Part shown: positions 9,410 through 18,854 of the stretch, piece by piece
Layout: every line of letters begins with the position of its first letter
Position numbering within the stretch: position 1 is the first letter of the stretch
Assembly (NCBI GenBank): GCA_000403315.2
Contig: KE159636.1
Coordinates: forward strand, 458,313-522,312
Source: Lachnospiraceae bacterium A2
GTDB lineage: Bacteria > Bacillota > Clostridia > Lachnospirales > Lachnospiraceae
Length of the DNA: 64,000 bases
Direction of reading: 5' to 3'
Position numbers and translations under genes: made by a program
The notes under the pieces: generated by a model
Told to the model about the DNA's origin: nothing
The model's database searches: none
The model's input: the letters and a program-made list of their open reading frames with translations, nothing else

Positions 9410-9913
9410 ATGGCAGGAATAAATATTGTGCTTTATGAGCCGGAAATCCCGGCAAATACAGGGAATATTGGGCGTACCTGCGTGGCTGCCGGGGCAAGGC
9501 TCCATTTAATTGAGCCTTTGGGCTTCCAATTGAATGAAAAGGCCATTAAACGGGCAGGGATGGATTACTGGCAGGATCTGGACGTAACCCGGTACGTGGA
9601 CTGGCAGGATTTCCTTGGGAAAAATCCGGGGGCAAAGATTTATATGGCTACCACCAAGGCGCAGCGGCTCTATACCGAAGCGCAGTATGGGGAGGGCTGT
9701 TACCTGATGTTTGGGAAAGAGAGCGCAGGGATCCCGGAAGAAATCCTGAAAGAATCCCCGGAAACCTGCGTACGGATTCCTATGGTAGGGGAAACCCGTT
9801 CGTTAAACTTAGCCAATTCTGTCGCCATTGTCTTATACGAAGCTTTGCGCCAGAACCAGTTTGCAGATATGAAGCTGGAAGGGCAGCTCCACCGGTTAAG
9901 CTGGGAGGAGTAA
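9410..9913 (+). CDS. trmL: tRNA (cytidine/uridine-34-2'-O)-methyltransferase TrmL
   Basis: SPOUT-class methyltransferase that modifies the wobble base of tRNA-Leu isoacceptors. Hallmarks are the N-terminal YEPEIPANTGNIGRTC motif, LMFGKESAGIP and the C-terminal knot motif RSLNLANSVAIVLYEALRQ. The ATG at 9410 with AGGTGG upstream is preferred over the in-frame GTG at 9401. It follows the aminotransferase by nine bases. Confidence 0.92.
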   Translation: MAGINIVLYEPEIPANTGNIGRTCVAAGARLHLIEPLGFQLNEKAIKRAGMDYWQDLDVTRYVDWQDFLGKNPGAKIYMATTKAQRLYTEAQYGEGCYLMFGKESAGIPEEILKESPETCVRIPMVGETRSLNLANSVAIVLYEALRQNQFADMKLEGQLHRLSWEE

Positions 9914-9973
9914 GGCCATAGATGGCTGGAAGGGGAGCCTAAAGCTGCCAATTTTGCTGGGAGGGCGAAGGCC

Positions 9974-10864
9974 ATGAATTTTATAGAAGCCAGAAAGTTA
10001 GTACATGAATATTTCCGGCGTGACGAGGAAGGCAATGTGGAAGGGATTACCACGGCTTTGGACCAAGTGGACCTGGGGATAAAGCCGGGGGAATTTGTGG
10101 CAGTCCTTGGGCACAACGGTTCTGGGAAATCCACCCTTGCCAAGCACCTGAATGTACTCCTTCGGGCAAGCGGAGGAACCCTTTGGGTAGACGGGAAGGA
10201 TACGCTGGATGAAAATTATTTATGGGATATCCGGCAGAATACCGGGATGGTGTTCCAGAACCCGGACAACCAGATTATTGCCGGCGTAGTGGAGGAAGAC
10301 GTGGCATTTGGGCCGGAAAATATTGGGATACCTACGGATGAAATCTGGGAACGGGTGGAACGGAGCCTGAAATCCGTAGGCATGCTCCAATATCGTGGGC
10401 ATTCCCCCAATAAGCTGTCCGGCGGGCAGAAGCAGCGGGTAGCCATTGCAGGGGTTATGGCAATGGAGCCGAAATGCATTGTGCTGGACGAGCCAACCGC
10501 CATGCTGGATCCCAGCGGCAGGAAAGAAGTTCTGGATGCCGTGGAGGCCCTGAACCGGGAAAAAGGCGTGACCGTTATTTTGATTACCCACTATATGGAA
10601 GAAGTCACTGGGGCAGATAAGGTCTATGTGATGGACCACGGGAGGGTAGTGATGCAGGGGACGCCAAGGCAGATTTTTTCCCGGGTGGAGGAACTGAAAT
10701 CCTACCGGCTGGACGTGCCGCAGGTGACTTTGCTGGCCCATGGGCTGAAAAAGGCAGGGCTGGACATTCCGGCGGGCATCCTGACAAGGCAGGAATTATC
10801 AGAGGTTTTATGCCGCCTGTATGGGGAGGAAGGGAAAAATCCTGAAGATACCTTGACAGGCTAA
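9974..10864 (+). CDS. ecfA1: ECF transporter ATPase A1
   Basis: First ATPase of the shared energy-coupling module for vitamin uptake. Walker A GHNGSGKST at residues 46-54, Q-loop region VFQNPDNQII, signature LSGGQKQRVAIAG, Walker B CIVLDEPTAMLDP and switch histidine ITHYMEE are all present. The pair with the next ATPase and EcfT is the group II ECF arrangement, in which several substrate-binding S components use one AAT module. No S component is encoded nearby. Confidence 0.94.
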   Translation: MNFIEARKLVHEYFRRDEEGNVEGITTALDQVDLGIKPGEFVAVLGHNGSGKSTLAKHLNVLLRASGGTLWVDGKDTLDENYLWDIRQNTGMVFQNPDNQIIAGVVEEDVAFGPENIGIPTDEIWERVERSLKSVGMLQYRGHSPNKLSGGQKQRVAIAGVMAMEPKCIVLDEPTAMLDPSGRKEVLDAVEALNREKGVTVILITHYMEEVTGADKVYVMDHGRVVMQGTPRQIFSRVEELKSYRLDVPQVTLLAHGLKKAGLDIPAGILTRQELSEVLCRLYGEEGKNPEDTLTG

Positions 10865-10900
10865 GGTACTGCAAAAATCCAAGGACTGGTGGGCTATATT

Positions 10901-11767
10901 ATGTCAATGATATTAGATAAGGTAAATTATATTTACAGCGCACAGACTGCTTATGAAAAGCAGGCCTTAAAAAATATAAACCTGAAAATTGCAGACGGGG
11001 AATTTATTGGGCTTATCGGCCATACCGGTTCCGGGAAATCCACCTTAATCCAGCATCTCAATGGGCTGCTTAAGGCGACTTCCGGGGGCATTTACTACAA
11101 TGGGCGGGATATTTACGAGGAGGATTACAGCCTGAAAGAACTGCGTGGCAAGGTGGGGCTGGTGTTCCAGTACCCGGAGCACCAGTTGTTTGAAAGCACG
11201 GTTTTTGCAGACGTCTGCTTCGGGCCGAAGAACCTTGGGCTTCCAAGGAAGGAAACGGAGCTCCGGGCGTTTGCCGCGCTGCGCAGCGTGGGGCTTTCCG
11301 AGGAATATTGGTACCAGCCCCCGTTTGAGATGTCTGGTGGGCAGAAGCGGCGCGCTGCCATTGCCGGGGTCCTTGCCATGAAGCCGGATATGCTGATCCT
11401 GGATGAGCCCACGGCCGGTCTGGACCCTAAGGGCAGGGACGAAATTTTAGGGCAGGTGGCAGCCATGCACCGGGAATTGTCTATAACGGTCCTTCTGGTT
11501 TCCCACAGTATGGAGGATGTCGCAGATTACGTGGGAAGGATTATTGTGATGGACCAGGGCAGTATTTTGATGGACGGCGCCCCAAAGGAAATATTCCAGC
11601 GTTATCAGGAACTGGAAGAAGTGGGGCTTGCAGCCCCCCAGGTTACCTACCTGATGCATGGGCTGCGGGAGAACGGGATTCCCGTGGACACAGGGGCGAC
11701 CACAGTGGAAGAAGCCAGGGAATCTATTTTGCAGGCATTTACAAAGGCCGGGAAACTGCGGCAATAG
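10901..11767 (+). CDS. ecfA2: ECF transporter ATPase A2
   Basis: Second ATPase of the ECF module. Walker A GHTGSGKSTL, Q-loop VFQYPEHQLFE, signature MSGGQKRRAAIAG, Walker B MLILDEPTAGLDP and SHSMED are visible. The ATG at 10901 is preferred over the GTG at 10889 because the GTG sits too close to the purine-rich stretch. It lies between ecfA1 and ecfT in the same direction and is probably co-transcribed with them. Confidence 0.93.
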   Translation: MSMILDKVNYIYSAQTAYEKQALKNINLKIADGEFIGLIGHTGSGKSTLIQHLNGLLKATSGGIYYNGRDIYEEDYSLKELRGKVGLVFQYPEHQLFESTVFADVCFGPKNLGLPRKETELRAFAALRSVGLSEEYWYQPPFEMSGGQKRRAAIAGVLAMKPDMLILDEPTAGLDPKGRDEILGQVAAMHRELSITVLLVSHSMEDVADYVGRIIVMDQGSILMDGAPKEIFQRYQELEEVGLAAPQVTYLMHGLRENGIPVDTGATTVEEARESILQAFTKAGKLRQ

Positions 11768-11809
11768 TAGGGAAGGAAAAGGCTTCCAAGAGAAGCAGCA
11801 GGAAATATT

Positions 11810-12610
11810 ATGATAAGAGATATTACAATTGGGCAATATTATCCCTCAAATTCCATTATCCACAGGCTGGATCCGCGGGTAAAGCTGATGGGGACCCTTA
11901 CGTATGTCCTGTCGCTGTTTCTGTTCCGCGGGCTTGCAGGGTTTGCGGCAGTGACAGCGGGGCTTGCAGCAGTGGTAAAGCTTTCCAAAGTGCCTTTCCG
12001 CTATATGGTGAAGGGGCTGAAAGCGATTGCAGCGATCCTTGCCATTACGGTAATGTTTAACTTGTTTTTAACGCCGGGGGAACCGCTGGTGTCTGTCTGG
12101 AAACTGAAAATTACTGAGGAAGGGCTGAAAAGCGCAGGTTTTATGGCGGTAAGGCTGTCCTACCTGATACTGGGCAGCTCCGTGCTCACACTGGCTACTA
12201 CGCCCAACCAACTGACGGACGGCATGGAGAAATCCCTGCGCCCCTTCCGCAGGATAGGGGTCCCAGTCCATGAAGTTTCCATGATTATGTCCATTGCGCT
12301 GCGGTTTATCCCGATTTTAATAGAAGAAACTGACAAAATCATGAAAGCCCAGCTTGCGCGTGGGGCTGATTTTGAAAGCGGGAATTTGATAAAAAGGGCG
12401 AAGGCGATGGTGCCCCTGTTGGTGCCATTGTTTATTTCTGCATTCCGGCGGGCCAATGACCTTGCCATGGCAATGGAAGCCAGATGTTATAATGGCGGGG
12501 AAGGCAGGACGAAAATGAAGCCTTTAAAATATAAAGGAAGGGATGGTGTGGCGTATTTATTGATTGCAGGTTATTTTGCAGGGATTATCATGCTGCGTGT
12601 GTGGATGTAA
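11810..12610 (+). CDS. ecfT: ECF transporter transmembrane subunit EcfT
   Basis: Membrane scaffold that couples the two ATPases to S components. The N-terminus IGQYYPSNSIIHRLDPRVKL is typical. Several transmembrane helices follow, and the two cytoplasmic coupling motifs appear as QLARGADFESG (A-R-G) and AMEARCYNGG (A-R-C variant). It lies 42 bases after ecfA2 in the same apparent operon. Confidence 0.93.
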   Translation: MIRDITIGQYYPSNSIIHRLDPRVKLMGTLTYVLSLFLFRGLAGFAAVTAGLAAVVKLSKVPFRYMVKGLKAIAAILAITVMFNLFLTPGEPLVSVWKLKITEEGLKSAGFMAVRLSYLILGSSVLTLATTPNQLTDGMEKSLRPFRRIGVPVHEVSMIMSIALRFIPILIEETDKIMKAQLARGADFESGNLIKRAKAMVPLLVPLFISAFRRANDLAMAMEARCYNGGEGRTKMKPLKYKGRDGVAYLLIAGYFAGIIMLRVWM

Positions 12611-12638
12611 ACCTATGGATTTATGCTAAGTATATTAT

Positions 12639-12667
12639 TTTACAAAATTTGTGATTGGGTGTATAAT
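12639..12667 (+). promoter_or_regulatory. sigma-A promoter for truA
   Basis: TTTACA at 12639-12644, a 17-base spacer and a perfect TATAAT at 12662-12667. Transcription should start near 12674, about 70 bases before the preferred truA start. Confidence 0.65.
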
Positions 12668-12742
12668 ACATAGAGAACGTTTGCATTGTTGTGGGTTATT
12701 GGAAAACTGCCGTCCGAAGGCAGAAAGGCATGGGAAAAGGTT

Positions 12743-13495
12743 TTGAAAAGAGTGAAATTAGTGGTTGCCTATGAGGGGACAAGGTACTGCGGCTGGCAGC
12801 TGCAGCCCAACGGGCTTACGATAGAGGAAGTATTGAACCAGACGCTCTCTGAGCTTTTAGGAGAGGAAATTCAGGTAATTGGAGCCAGCCGGACAGACGC
12901 TGGGGTCCATTCTTTGGGAAATGTGGCAGTTTTTGATACAGGGACCAGGATCCCTCCGGAAAAAATCTGCTATGCGCTGAACCAGCGGCTGCCAGAGGAC
13001 ATTGCCGTACAAAGCTCCTGCCAGGTGCCGGATGATTTCCATCCCCGCCGCTGCTACAGTGAAAAAACTTATGAGTACCGTATCTTAAACCGGAAAATCC
13101 CAGTCCCTACCCTGCGGCGGGATACTTATTTTTATTACCGGGAGCTGGATTTGGGGAAGATGCAGCAGGCGGCAGCTTTTTTGGTAGGCGAGCATGATTT
13201 CAGGAGTTTTTGTTCGGTAAGGACAAGTGTAGAACATACGGTCCGAAAGGTTCTGTCCTGTACCGTAGAAAAATCAAAGGAAGGAATCATTGTGGTCCGT
13301 GTGACCGGGACAGGGTTCCTCTATAATATGGTAAGGATTATTGCTGGAACGCTGGTTGCTGTGGGAGTGGGAGAATTGGCGCCGGAATCCATACCGGATA
13401 TTTTAGAAAAAAAAGACCGTGGCGCGGCAGGCCCCACAGCGCCGGCCCATGGCCTTACTATGATTGGAATTAAGTACGGAGGAGGGAATAACTGA
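12743..13495 (+). CDS. truA: tRNA pseudouridine(38-40) synthase TruA
   Basis: Makes pseudouridine at positions 38-40 of the tRNA anticodon arm. The catalytic aspartate lies in GASRTDAGVHS. VKLVVAYEGTRYCGWQ at the N-terminus and GTGFLYNMVRIIAGTL near the C-terminus are standard. The start is uncertain: a TTG at 12743 gives the family-like LKRVKLVV start, while an in-frame TTG at 12686 would sit almost on the transcription start. It follows the ecf genes, the common Firmicutes order. Confidence 0.9.
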   Translation: MKRVKLVVAYEGTRYCGWQLQPNGLTIEEVLNQTLSELLGEEIQVIGASRTDAGVHSLGNVAVFDTGTRIPPEKICYALNQRLPEDIAVQSSCQVPDDFHPRRCYSEKTYEYRILNRKIPVPTLRRDTYFYYRELDLGKMQQAAAFLVGEHDFRSFCSVRTSVEHTVRKVLSCTVEKSKEGIIVVRVTGTGFLYNMVRIIAGTLVAVGVGELAPESIPDILEKKDRGAAGPTAPAHGLTMIGIKYGGGNN

Positions 13496-13496
13496 C

Positions 13497-15182
13497 ATGT
13501 TAAAGAAAATGGACCAGATGAAAATGAAGGAGAAGCTCCAATTTGGCTATACGCTGGTAATTGGGCTGATGGTTGTCATTGCAATATTTGCCGTGGCCGG
13601 GCTATTCCTTGTACAGGGCAAAATGAATTCTTATATCAACGGCGCGCAGGCGGCAGATACTGCGGTAAAGACGTGCAGGATTGAATCTAACATTGCAGCA
13701 AGGAAAATACGTGAGCTTGCCTTAAATGATGATAAGGATATGATAACTGCATATAAAGGGGATATTGAAGAAAGCATGGGCGTCATTGAAGATGCTTTGG
13801 AGGAACTGAAAGCAACGGGCGTTATTGAAGATGCGCTGAATGAGGAATATGAAACTGCTTTGGAGAACTGGATGAAGCTGGGATACCAGATTGTGGAGGA
13901 TTTAGAAGCAGGGAATCGGGCAGAAGGGATAACGCTGATTATCACAGAATGTTCCCCGGCGTTGGAGGCTGCAGTGGGGATTGCAAAGGATATCAGTAAC
14001 GCCACGAACGAAATGAAGAAAGAATCCCTCCAAGTCACTCAGCAGACGGTAGTAATTGTAGTAATTGTCATGGCTCTTTCCCTTGGGCTTGCCATATTGA
14101 CTGCCATGAGGGTAGGGAACCGGATCGTAGGAAGTATTTTAAAGCCTTTGGGCGAGATTGAGCAGGCAGCCGTAGAGCTGTCAAGAGGAAACCTCCATAC
14201 AGACGTTACATACCGCAGCGAGGATGAAATCGGGAAGCTGGCCAACGCTTTGCGCAGTTCCATTGAAGGCTTAAGCTCCTATGTGGCTGACATTGACCAT
14301 GCCATGCATGAGTTTGCGGAAGGGAATTTTGACGTGCAGGCCGGGGTGGAATACCGCGGGGATTTTGTGGGCATTGAAGAATCCTTTATGCATTTTGAGA
14401 AAAATATGTCTGACATGGTGAAAAATGTCCAGACAGTGGCAAACCAGGTGACAAAGGCTTCGGAGCAGATTGCCACAAATTCTACGGAGCTTGCCGAGGG
14501 GGCAACGGAACAGGCTGGGGTAACCAGCGAGCTTTCCGCTACTATTGAAAATGTTTCCGGGCAGATTGACCGGAATGCAAAAGAAGCTGTCGGGATCAGC
14601 AAAGAGGTGCAGCAGCTTGGGAAAGAGCTGGGGCACAGCAATGGGAAAATGAAGGAAATGGTGGAATCCATGGACCAAATCAGCCAGTCCTCCAATGAAA
14701 TTAGCAAGATTATTGCTACTATTAATGAAATTGCTTCCCAGACCAACCTTCTGGCGCTGAATGCATCCATTGAAGCAGCCCGGGCAGGGGAAGCCGGGAA
14801 AGGGTTTGCAGTGGTTGCAGACCAGGTATCCCTGTTGGCGTCCCAGAGTGCGGAAGCGGCAACGGAATCTACGTCCCTGATTGAAGAATCTGTCCGCGCC
14901 GTTGAGAAAGGGATGGTAATTGCCAATGAAACGGCAAACCAGCTCCAAAAGGTAGTGAAGGGCGCGCAGGCTATCATTGACAAGGTAAACCTGATTGCAG
15001 AAGCATCAGAAGCCCAGGCAGAAGCAGTAGAGCAAATTAATCAGGGGGTAGAGCAGATTAACCATGTGGTGCAGACCAATACGGATACCTCCGAAGCATG
15101 CGCGGCGTCCAGCGAGGAAATGACTGCCCAGGCAGAAACTTTGCGGGGCATGATTGAACAGTTCAGGGTTGGGAAATTTTAA
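13497..15182 (+). CDS. methyl-accepting chemotaxis protein
   Basis: Transmembrane chemoreceptor of about 561 residues. One hydrophobic helix lies near residues 20-42 and a second near 190-212, with a short extracytoplasmic helical sensor (4HB_MCP-like) between them. A HAMP domain follows (SILKPLGEIEQAAVELSRG), then a long coiled-coil signalling domain with the hairpin tip INEIASQTNLLALNASIEAARAGE, the CheA/CheW contact site. RBS GGAGGAGGG precedes the ATG, which sits just after the truA stop. No CheA or CheW gene is nearby, so it must work with a distant chemotaxis cluster. Confidence 0.93.
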   Translation: MLKKMDQMKMKEKLQFGYTLVIGLMVVIAIFAVAGLFLVQGKMNSYINGAQAADTAVKTCRIESNIAARKIRELALNDDKDMITAYKGDIEESMGVIEDALEELKATGVIEDALNEEYETALENWMKLGYQIVEDLEAGNRAEGITLIITECSPALEAAVGIAKDISNATNEMKKESLQVTQQTVVIVVIVMALSLGLAILTAMRVGNRIVGSILKPLGEIEQAAVELSRGNLHTDVTYRSEDEIGKLANALRSSIEGLSSYVADIDHAMHEFAEGNFDVQAGVEYRGDFVGIEESFMHFEKNMSDMVKNVQTVANQVTKASEQIATNSTELAEGATEQAGVTSELSATIENVSGQIDRNAKEAVGISKEVQQLGKELGHSNGKMKEMVESMDQISQSSNEISKIIATINEIASQTNLLALNASIEAARAGEAGKGFAVVADQVSLLASQSAEAATESTSLIEESVRAVEKGMVIANETANQLQKVVKGAQAIIDKVNLIAEASEAQAEAVEQINQGVEQINHVVQTNTDTSEACAASSEEMTAQAETLRGMIEQFRVGKF

Positions 15183-15200
15183 ATTGCCCCAAGAAAGTAA

Positions 15201-15229
15201 TTGACACTGGGGAAACGATGTACTATAAT
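15201..15229 (+). promoter_or_regulatory. consensus sigma-A promoter for rplM-rpsI
   Basis: Perfect TTGACA (15201-15206), 17-base spacer, perfect TATAAT (15224-15229). It lies 253 bases before rplM, giving a long untranslated leader. Confidence 0.85.
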
Positions 15230-15235
15230 ATTCGG

Positions 15236-15481
15236 GTATGGCGAGTGAGAAATGCAAGCCTTTCTCCGGCGAAGCGTTTTTGCTTTGATGTACAAAGAAA
15301 AATGTAAATAGTGTGAAAAGGATAGGACAGACGGAATTACAGGCCATGGGAAATTGCATGTTCCGGCAGGAATCAGGCTTAGGGGCGCAGCGGTTTTCAG
15401 GGCAGGGCAGCGGGTAAACGCGGCATTGGACGGCGTTTGGATATCAGAGTAACACTGTAAAATTCAAGGAGGTAACATTTG
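15236..15481 (+). other. long 5' leader of rplM, possible L13 autoregulatory RNA
   Basis: About 245 untranslated bases lie between the promoter and rplM, with no frame of note. Firmicutes rplM leaders are known to carry the L13-leader RNA structure, in which L13 represses its own operon. I see several possible short stems but did not match the consensus, so the function here is an inference from position. Confidence 0.4.
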
Positions 15482-15910
15482 ATGAATACTTTTGTACCAG
15501 GTGCGGCAGCAATAGAAAGAAAATGGTTTGTAGTTGACGCAGAAGGAAAGACATTAGGACGCCTTGCAACAGAAATCGCAAGGATATTAAGGGGCAAACA
15601 TAAACCGATTTTTACCCCATACCTTGATACCGGCGATTATGTCATCGTTGTAAATGCAGAAAAGGTGAAAGTAACCGGCAAGAAACTGGACCAGAAGATT
15701 TACTACCATCACTCCGGCTATGTGGGTGGAATGAAAGAAACCACATTAAAAGAAATGTTAGCAAAGAAACCGGAACGGGTCATGGAACATGCAGTAAAGG
15801 GGATGCTCCCCAAAGGGCCTTTGGGAAGGCAGATGTACAAGAAGCTTTTCGTATATGTAGGGCCAGAACACAAGCATGCAGCCCAGAAACCAGAAGTTTT
15901 AACGTTTTAA
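15482..15910 (+). CDS. rplM: 50S ribosomal protein L13
   Basis: Ribosomal protein L13 (uL13), 142 residues. Typical blocks are [32 protein letters not shown] and [18 protein letters not shown]. The ATG at 15482 follows AAGGAGGT by eight bases. It is first in a two-gene operon with rpsI. Confidence 0.97.
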   Translation: MNTFVPGAAAIERKWFVVDAEGKTLGRLATEIARILRGKHKPIFTPYLDTGDYVIVVNAEKVKVTGKKLDQKIYYHHSGYVGGMKETTLKEMLAKKPERVMEHAVKGMLPKGPLGRQMYKKLFVYVGPEHKHAAQKPEVLTF

Positions 15911-15927
15911 TCAGGAGGTAGGAAAAG

Positions 15928-16320
15928 ATGGCAGATGCAAGATATTATGGGACAGGCAGGAGAAAAAAATCAATTGCCAGAGTTTACTTGATGCCGGGAA
16001 CGGGCAAGGTTACAATTAATAAAAGGGACATGGACGACTATTTAGGGATGGAAACCCTGAAAGTTATCGTACGCCAGCCATTGATGGCAACAGATACCGC
16101 TGACAAATTTGACGTTTTGGTAAATGTCAGGGGCGGCGGTTATACTGGGCAGGCAGGCGCAATCCGCCACGGCATTGCAAGGGCACTGCTCCAGGCAGAT
16201 GCTGATTACAGGCCAGTGCTGAAATCAGCAGGTTTCCTGACACGTGACCCACGTATGAAGGAAAGAAAGAAATACGGCCTCAAAGCGGCCCGTCGCGCTC
16301 CGCAGTTCAGCAAGCGTTAA
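15928..16320 (+). CDS. rpsI: 30S ribosomal protein S9
   Basis: Ribosomal protein S9 (uS9), 130 residues, with the family N-terminus [16 protein letters not shown] and the basic C-terminus RRAPQFSKR that reaches the P-site tRNA. The RBS is CAGGAGGTA. It is the last gene of the chromosomal block; mobile DNA begins within about 130 bases of its stop. Confidence 0.97.
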   Translation: MADARYYGTGRRKKSIARVYLMPGTGKVTINKRDMDDYLGMETLKVIVRQPLMATDTADKFDVLVNVRGGGYTGQAGAIRHGIARALLQADADYRPVLKSAGFLTRDPRMKERKKYGLKAARRAPQFSKR

Positions 16321-16403
16321 TTGGCTGTCGGGAGCGTATCAAAATTGCTCAAAAACCCCGGAAAATCAAATGTTTACGGTTAGAGGGAAGTAATTTCAGA
16401 TTA

Positions 16404-16443
16404 GGCGGTATAGCCCCGATTACAAGGGCTATACCGTCTTTTT
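16404..16443 (+). terminator. Rho-independent terminator after rpsI
   Basis: A stem of GGCGGTATAGCCC (16404-16416) with GGGCTATACCGTC (16426-16438) and a loop of nine bases is followed by TTTTT. The chromosome/element junction probably lies between the rpsI stop and 16450. Confidence 0.8.
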
Positions 16444-16449
16444 GAGTTC

Positions 16450-18081
16450 CTATGCGCCTTGCCGTTTCGGTTGCATGTCAGAAAGGAAACTGAGTTCACC
16501 CACAAAGTTGAAAACAATATCTACTTTCTGTACCCGTTTCCCGTCCACCTTTTCCGGCGCATGGACTATGATTTTTTTGATAAATTCATTGACGATTGCG
16601 GGGGTAAGTTCTTTTATCCCCACATACTTGCGGATAATCGCGGCGAAGCTGTCAAAATCGCTCTTGTTCTGTTCGTAGGTATCGACTTCCTGCTGGTCTG
16701 CCTTGACCTTTTCTTCCAGTTCCCGCTATTCCGTTTCATACTCTGCGGACAGCTTCAAAAATCTGTCATGGCTGATTGCACCGCTTATGTCGTCCTCATA
16801 AATCCGCTTGAAGATACGGTCAAGTTCCGCTATCCGCTTCCTCGCCTGTCCGACTTCACGTTTCCTGCGTTTCATTTCCTTTTCCGTTTCGGCAGAGCGT
16901 TGCTGATACATCATTTCATGGAAAGCCATGATGTCATCAAAGAAAAGGGCGGTTACGTCAAATATCCTGCTCCATACGATTTGCTTCAACACTTCCTCGC
17001 GGATAAAGTGAGCCGTACAGCTTCCCGTATTGCTCTTGTACTTTGCACAGCGGTAATGGTCTTGTGAACCGTTAAAACTTTTACAAGTAGCGAAATGTAG
17101 CTTACTCCCACAGTCCGCACAATATACCAAGCCGGAAAACAATCCCTGTCTGTCCGCTTTTGTGGGGCGGCGTTTGTTCGCTCTTAGTTCTTGTATCCGT
17201 TCAAAAACAGCGTCCTCTACAATCGCTTCATGGGTATTATAGAAAATTGCCTGCTGTTCTTTTGTGGTTGGAATCCGCTTCTTTAATTTGTGGGATTTGG
17301 AATAGCTTTTGAAATTTACGGTATGTCCGCAATAGTCCATACGTTCCAAAATGCCGACAATCGTGCTGTCTTTCCAGTTGTACGGATTTTCGGGAAGTGC
17401 TTTCCCCTTTTTCTCGGCATAGTAGGCTTTGGCAGTCGGTACTTTATCTTCCTTGAGGATTTTTGCTATCTGCATAGGACCTTTCCCACCGATACATAAA
17501 TCAAAAATGCGTTTCACCACAGCGGCGGCTTCCTCGTCCACAATCCATAGCTTTTTGTCCGCAGGGCTTACCATGTAGCCGTAAGGCGGCTTTGTCAGAT
17601 GTTCCCCCGCCTGTCCTTGCGCCCGTTTGATTGCCCGTACTTTTTTACTTGTATCTTTGGCGTAAAAATCATTAAACAGGTTGCGGAACGGGGTAAAATC
17701 GTTATCCCCCTTTGCGCTGTCTACCCCGTCATTGATTGCGATATATCTAACGTCGCGCTCTACGAAAAAAATTTCCGTATAGTAGCCGACTTTCAGATAA
17801 TCGCGCCCCAACCTTGACATATCCTTGACAATGACCGTTGCTACGTTTCCGGCTTCAATCTCCGCAATCATGCGGTTAAAATTTGGTCTGTCGAACGTCA
17901 CACCTGATACACCGTCGTCAATGAAGAAAACGGGATTGGAAAAGCCGTTGTCCGCCGCATATTTGGAGAGGACTGCTTTCTGGTTCACAATGCTGTTGCT
18001 GTCGCCCTCTAACGTATCTTCCTGCGAAAGACGGGCGTATAATGCTGTTATCTGTCCGGGCTTATATGTATTTGCTGTCAT
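16450..18081 (-). pseudogene. large serine recombinase (TnpX/TndX type), amber-interrupted
   Basis: Large serine recombinase with a resolvase domain carrying the catalytic serine in ALYARLSQED, a recombinase domain, and a zinc ribbon with CADCGSK. The frame from the ATG at 18081 (AGGAGG upstream) stops at an amber TAG at 16726-16728, directly after SAEYETE. Beyond it the same frame reads about 91 further family-like residues (RELEEKVKADQQEV... to VFNFVGEL) and ends at 16450. A CAG-to-TAG change would explain the break. The truncated product keeps the catalytic and zinc-ribbon parts but loses the C-terminal segment, so activity is doubtful. It may have been the integrase of the surrounding element. 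Confidence 0.85.
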
Positions 18082-18143
18082 ATGTTCATTCCTCCTGTAA
18101 TGAACGCCCGACAAACAGTAGTGTTAAAATCATTATAGCGCAT

Positions 18144-18344
18144 TTATCCCTGTTTGTCATTGGGCGGTTTGACGGTTTCCGATTTTATGAGCCGTATCAT
18201 CTTGTCGCGGAGCCGTTCCGAGCCGCCGCAGGAGGTAGACACTTCATAGTATGTGCCGCCGATTTTGTAGCAGATGGTTTCCTCTGTCGGTTTCCCTTTT
18301 TCCGGCAGATAGCCGCTGTCCTTGATTTCTGGTTCCCAATCCAT
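18144..18344 (-). CDS. TnpW-type transposon-encoded protein
   Basis: 66-residue protein with the pattern CYKIGGTYYEVSTSCGG followed by LRDKMIRLIKSE, seen in small proteins annotated TnpW in Tn4451-like elements. It resembles the protein encoded at 42624-42809 (RIGNTTFDIHIHFSET, DKVVRLIEND). It lies just upstream of the recombinase in the same direction. Role unknown; it is a marker of this element class. Confidence 0.65.
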   Translation of the reverse strand: MDWEPEIKDSGYLPEKGKPTEETICYKIGGTYYEVSTSCGGSERLRDKMIRLIKSETVKPPNDKQG

Positions 18345-18760
18345 TCTTTTCCCTTCCTTTCCGCATTTGCTAAAGTGATAAGTTTCGGAGCAAGCATAGG
18401 AAACGGGTACCCATTTCCGTAAATCTGCCCATCCGCGCTATGGCTTGCCGGACAGATTTTGCTTGTTGGGAAGTTTCCCAAACCCTCTTGAAAATCCTCT
18501 CACTACCTACAACACCGCACAGGGCGTTTTTGACGAATATTTGAGAGAAATTTTTCAAAAAGTTTTCCTTGCTTCTTAATACGGGGGAGTTTCAGAAATG
18601 CCAAATATGAATAAAAAATAGCAGAGGTTTTTTGTAAGCTGAAATATGGTTTCAGAGTATGTCTATTCAGTTCTATCAGTTAACTAAAATACTTCCTATA
18701 ATGTAAGGAATGATTTTCTGATTTTGGGGGTATACGGCATTGCTAAATCAAGTTCCCTAC
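18345..18760. other. noncoding stretch between tnpW-type gene and tetR promoter
   Basis: No convincing gene. A 62-codon minus-strand frame (18370-18558) exists, but it has no ribosome binding site I trust. The stretch becomes AT-rich from about 18590. The right edge carries GTTCCCTACTTGACA, the same 15 bases found at the right end of IME1 (42831-42845), so an old element end may lie here. Confidence 0.4.
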
Positions 18761-18824
18761 TTGACAATAGTTATCAATCGTGCTATCATTCGTTTTGTGA
18801 ATATTTATAGCGAATATTCACAAA
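18761..18824 (+). promoter_or_regulatory. promoter and palindromic operator of the TetR-ABC operon
   Basis: TTGACA (18761-18766), 17-base spacer and TATCAT (18784-18789) form a promoter. Just downstream lies an inverted repeat, TTGTGAATATT (18795-18805) with AATATTCACAA (18813-18823) around a 7-base centre. Its place at the start site fits repression by the TetR protein encoded next. Confidence 0.75.
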
Positions 18825-18854
18825 TACAATTCAGAAGAAAGGAGAAGTGAATCT

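Noticed and set aside
14271..14983. Long minus-strand frames opposite the chemoreceptor
   Set aside because: Antisense shadows of a codon-biased coiled-coil gene; no ribosome binding site or family resemblance.
18370..18558. 62-codon minus-strand frame upstream of the TnpW-type gene
   Set aside because: No ribosome binding site or domain seen; could be a real small gene, but not supportable here.
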